The notes under the pieces were generated by a model, which was not told the origin of the DNA, did not search any database, and was given only the letters and a program-made list of their open reading frames with translations. 11,467 nt of DNA, taken from assembly GCA_036939755.1 (NCBI GenBank), contig JALLAZ010000870.1, forward strand, positions 1 to 11,467, in the 5' to 3' direction. The position numbers and the translations under genes are program-made. This document shows, piece by piece, positions 8,870 through 11,467 of the stretch (its first letter is position 1; every line of letters begins with the position of its first letter). Origin of the DNA: Stephanodiscus triporus (taxonomy: Eukaryota > Bacillariophyta > Thalassiosirophyceae > Thalassiosirales > Thalassiosiraceae).

Positions 8870-9085
8870 CTTGTATCCGCGATCAAACTAATTCTTATCT
8901 CAGACGTTGACTCCGATTGGAGAAATAATCAAAGCGGTGATATTGGGAGTAGGTGCAGCTACATTGCTCAGCAATGCACGTTCATGTTCATGTGGATTGG
9001 GAGGCAAATACCGCTCGGATATATTCCATCACTTTTCATCAAACGAATAAAATGCCCCGCACGAAATATCTCGACGACATGTCCC
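8870..9085. other. spacer, 3' flank of the HA-domain gene
   Basis: About 216 bases between the stop codon of the HA-domain gene and the start of the uL29-like relic; both are on the minus strand. It presumably contains the HA gene's 3' untranslated region. I see no clear polyadenylation motif or further gene. Confidence 0.35.
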
Positions 9086-10402
9086 CTACCGATTCCCCGA
9101 CTCCGTCAAGTCCCCCTCTCCATCGATGAAGCGCTTCATACGTCCGCGTTTGGGATTCCAAACGAAACCGAGGTTGTCCAACTGCGCTTTACGAAGCTGC
9201 GCATCGGGGCCCTATATTTCGCGTGGGGACGGACGAAGGGAAGAAAAAAAAGGAACGCGAGCATGATATATGAGAAAAAATGGGGACGAGATTTCGTTCG
9301 CTCGAAACACGAGTGTCCGCATCGCAAAACGGGCGGCGCGGCCCCTTTCCCTCCACCCCTAGATGCCTCACCTTCAAATACGCTCCCTTCAATCGCACGT
9401 CCTTGAGCCTCTGCCCTAGCTTCAGTCCCCACAGTCTCTCCGGCCACGGCCACGCGTCGAGGCATCCCGCCGCCGTGGCGGCATCCCCGGCCGCGCCGCC
9501 GTCGTAATCGTCTTCGCCATCGGCTACTGCTACCATGTGGGGAGGGACGATGGGAGGGGGAGCGGGAACCTCGAACGACGACGGGACGTTCAGGGCCCTC
9601 CCGTGCATCTGGGAATATATCGCCGCGGCGTGGACCACGTCCAGCCATCCCAATGCAGCATTGCCGACCTGCCAACGAAAGCCTAGATCCTCGAGTATAC
9701 GCTTCCGATGGGGATGTCCCACGACGTACAGCTCCTTCTGTCGCACGGCCATGGTCTTGGCGCCGAGGGGGTAATCCCAGAGGTCGGATGGCCATCCGTT
9801 CTCGATCCCGCGCGGGACGACGAACTTCGACGGGACGCGCACACGAGTTCGTCGCTCGCGACGCGACGGCGACGACGACATCGACGTCGACGACGACGAC
9901 GACGACGGCGAGTTATCTCCGCCCCCGCCACCGCCCTCCAATCGATCGTAATGTCGTAACGCATTAACGAACCTAACGAAGTTCCTCTCCCCCGTATCCC
10001 AAACGAATCCCATCCCGTCCAATATCATCCTCCTTTCCAATCCGTCGTCGCCCGTCAAGAAATCGCGACGATAGCGTATGCGTTGGACTATGGAGCCCAG
10101 GGGGACGTTCCACGATTCGATCGGCCACGTGTCGAGGTTGCCGGGCGGCACGACGAAGGTCGACGGAACGAGGACGTGCCCGTGCAAGGCGCGATACGCG
10201 CGCATGCCCGATAGGAATCTCGACCACGTCGTCCTTCTGCGGACGGACGACGACGACGACGACGACGGAGAAGACGGAGACGGCATAATGGTCGACGATC
10301 CCCCCCTCGCCCTCGCCGTCGTCATGATCGCGATGCGCGTGAGCTCCAAGTCCTCCTCCCTCGACCTGGCCGTCCTCGCGGCCGAGACTACGAAGTTATC
10401 AG

Positions 10403-10454
<52 letters not shown>

Positions 10455-10541
10455 CGCCGCACTCGAGAATGCAGTCACGGTCGTCGAATTTGCGACGACG
10501 ATGGCCACGACGACGGCCAAGGCGGCGAGGAGGCTGCGCAT
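9086..10541 (-). CDS. plastid-targeted protein with three HA (helicase-associated) modules, two exons
   Basis: Exon 1 is 10541-9372 and exon 2 is 9211-9086, giving 431 residues. I chose the ATG at 10541 because it starts a clean signal peptide (MRSLLAALAVVVAIVVANST) and has A at -3; the frame is open above it to an ATG at 10631.
The pre-sequence ends TVTA|FSSAAP, with Phe after the predicted cut (residue 25), the diatom ASAFAP-type signal for plastid import. A poly-Ser run follows.
HA module 1 spans about 104-181 (TTWSRFLSGMRAYRALHGHV..GMGFVW). Module 2 spans about 184-290, with a Gly/Ser insertion, ending LEDLGFRW. Module 3 runs from about 295 to 408, split by the intron, ending LDNLGFVW. 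The tail ends ..ESGNR and stop TAG at 9088-9086.
HA domains, often in tandem in diatoms and bacteria, are thought to bind nucleic acid. A plastid nucleic-acid role is inference; no helicase motor is present. Confidence 0.8.
9212..9371 (-). other. spliceosomal intron, 160 bases, phase 0
   Basis: On the minus strand the donor reads AAG|GTGAGG at 9372/9371. The acceptor reads AAATATAG|GGC at 9212/9211, behind a strong pyrimidine tract of T and C runs. Splicing joins KGAYLK directly to GPDAQLRKAQLDNLGFVW, which completes the third HA module. Reading through instead gives an unrelated tail ending near 9189. Confidence 0.85.
9889..9906. repeat. (GAC)6 microsatellite encoding poly-Ser
   Basis: Six perfect GAC copies read as Ser on the minus strand, inside the Gly/Ser insertion of the second HA module. 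Confidence 0.8.
10246..10266. repeat. (GAC)7 microsatellite encoding poly-Ser
   Basis: Seven perfect GAC copies read as Ser on the minus strand, in the linker just before the first HA module of the HA-domain gene. Confidence 0.85.
10405..10452. repeat. (GAC)16 microsatellite encoding poly-Ser
   Basis: Sixteen perfect GAC copies on the plus strand lie inside the HA-domain gene and read as TCG (Ser) on the coding strand, directly behind the signal peptide cleavage site. Length variation would change only the Ser linker and keep the frame. Confidence 0.95.
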
Positions 10542-10941
10542 GATGGCGGTCCCTTGTTGTCTTTCTTTTTTCTTCTTCTTTTTTCTGATTAGCGAAATGT
10601 GAAAGATTTTTAAGCGAAGAACATTGTACATGAACAACGACCCCAAGAAGAGCAAAACAGCAATAATTTATCAAGAGCAAGATGAAGATGGACGCCCAAA
10701 ATCGCTCCCCGGCCAACAATGTAATCAATAAAATAACGACAATACCTATACAGGCCGGAACGTCGACGACGGGGCGAAAACAAGAGCGAAAGAGTAGTCG
10801 GCCGCCTTTGGATAAAAGACAAAAGAAAAAAGAAAAAGAAAAACACACAATCATCATCATGACGATGCCGTTGCGATCGTCCCCTCCTCCTCCTCGAGGA
10901 ATCATCGTCACGAAGACGAGCAGGAGGGAGAAGACCGCCAC
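10542..10941. promoter_or_regulatory. upstream region of the HA-domain gene
   Basis: About 400 bases between the HA start codon and the RT relic. Just above the start the coding strand is purine-rich (AAGAAGAAAAAAGAAAG, about 10558-10578), suited to a 5' leader. A TATA-like GATAAATTATT lies at about 10665-10675 on the minus strand. The rest includes A/G-rich and CAT-rich simple sequence at 10805-10866. The minus strand also has a long open frame with hydrophobic segments over this region, treated under findings. Confidence 0.3.
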
Positions 10942-11467
10942 AACCGCGACCACAACTTTCCATATTTGGATGTCAAATTGACGTGGACAGATAATAATCA
11001 TTTGAAGTTCAACGTGTACCAAAAACCAGGCGAATTGGTTAAATATCTGAACATGGACAGTCATCATCATCGTCATCATAAGTCGGCAGTGATGAAAGGT
11101 GTTGAGTTGCGACTCACTCTCCTCACTACACGTACCCCGGCAGAATAAAAATGTTAGCCTTTCTGATTTTTACCATGACAAACATGAGGCCCTCCGGATC
11201 GCCGGACACCTCAAAGATGGTCATATGATGAGAACGCTCGGTGCTGTTCTTGACAACGAATCGAGTTCTGGGCCAAACAGACTCGATAGGAAATCACGCG
11301 CGATGGATCGTCGTGATTCTCTTTTCATCGTCAAGTTTTTCCAACCTGGGTAAAAACAAACCCGTCAATCAGCACCTGCGGAACGTATATAAGCTTAAAT
11401 GGCTCTGTCCTCGGGTCGTTTTCAGCCGACATACGAATCTACAGGAAAAATTATTGGGGGATCTACG
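10942..11467 (+). mobile_element. Penelope-like retroelement relic (RT 3' part, frameshifted)
   Basis: Three consecutive plus-strand frames carry pieces of one reverse transcriptase in the right order. From about 10951 to 11130: FPYLDVKLTW, FNVYQKP, LVKYLN, KGVELRLTLLTT, the RT palm end and thumb. A one-base change near 11131 shifts to the frame reading QNKNVSLSDFYHDKHEAL and on to SLFIVKFFQPG at 11348. A second shift leads to NKPVNQHLRNVYKLKW (11355-11402) and RVVFSRHTNLQEKLLGDL, open to the window end. This order, ending in the NL-x-GDL motif before a GIY-YIG nuclease, is what I recall for the diatom RT/GIY-YIG Penelope-like family. The catalytic YxDD part should lie upstream of 10942 but is absent, so the copy is 5' truncated as well as frame-broken. 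Any nuclease part would lie outside the window. Confidence 0.7.

Noticed and set aside
9189..9371. The unspliced C-terminal tail of the HA frame as real protein
   Set aside because: It follows an excellent donor site, has no domain similarity, and splicing restores a complete HA module.
8837..9406. 189-codon plus-strand frame
   Set aside because: Antisense of the HA exon 2, intron and exon 1 end; no recognisable motif and explained by the opposite strand.
9136..9795. 219-codon minus-strand frame overlapping the HA gene
   Set aside because: Mostly Arg/Gly-rich shadow of the HA exon. Only its 3' end coincides in position with exon 2, and that exon is read in a different frame.
10399..10541. 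Poly-Val and poly-Asp frames across the GAC repeat
   Set aside because: All frames of a triplet repeat are open. The Ser frame is the one continuous with the HA gene.

Overview
The window looks like nuclear DNA of a diatom, most likely a centric (Thalassiosirales-type) species. The clues are: a GC3-rich gene with a short GT-AG intron and a diatom-style plastid pre-sequence (signal peptide ending ...TVTA|FSSAAP); a helicase-associated (HA) domain protein; an array of C-x4-C-x9-C-x2-H zinc-finger units of the kind diatoms carry in quantity; and the 3' part of a Penelope-like reverse transcriptase whose wording matches the RT/GIY-YIG elements of diatoms. The genus is inference only.

Layout. 1-680 holds no gene I can support, only short AT-rich and GCTAG repeats. 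681-2210 reads on the + strand like an old coding region broken by stops and at least one frame change; I do not recognise its family. 2436-7091 (- strand) is one long intron-less gene of about 1551 codons. It has a Ser/Asp/Arg-rich disordered N-terminus, a basic patch, a degenerate LIM-like zinc module, two PDZ domains and a SHOCT-like C-terminal helix pair. 7092-7892 is an intergenic region with an inverted pair of E2F-type sites and an imperfect 30-base inverted repeat. 7893-8506 (+) is a frame-broken zinc-finger-repeat gene. 8600-8869 (-) is a decayed copy of the ribosomal protein uL29 (RPL35) gene. 9086-10541 (-) is a two-exon gene for a three-module HA-domain protein predicted to enter the plastid; its last 41 codons lie in a second exon that a simple ORF scan misses. 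10942-11467 (+) is a frameshifted Penelope-like RT relic running off the right edge.

Only two loci look intact: the PDZ/LIM protein and the HA protein. Both are on the minus strand, separated by about 2 kb of gene relics. They do not form an obvious pathway. The rest is a graveyard typical of gene-poor, transposon-affected diatom sequence. I found no tRNA, rRNA, CRISPR or bacterial operon signal.
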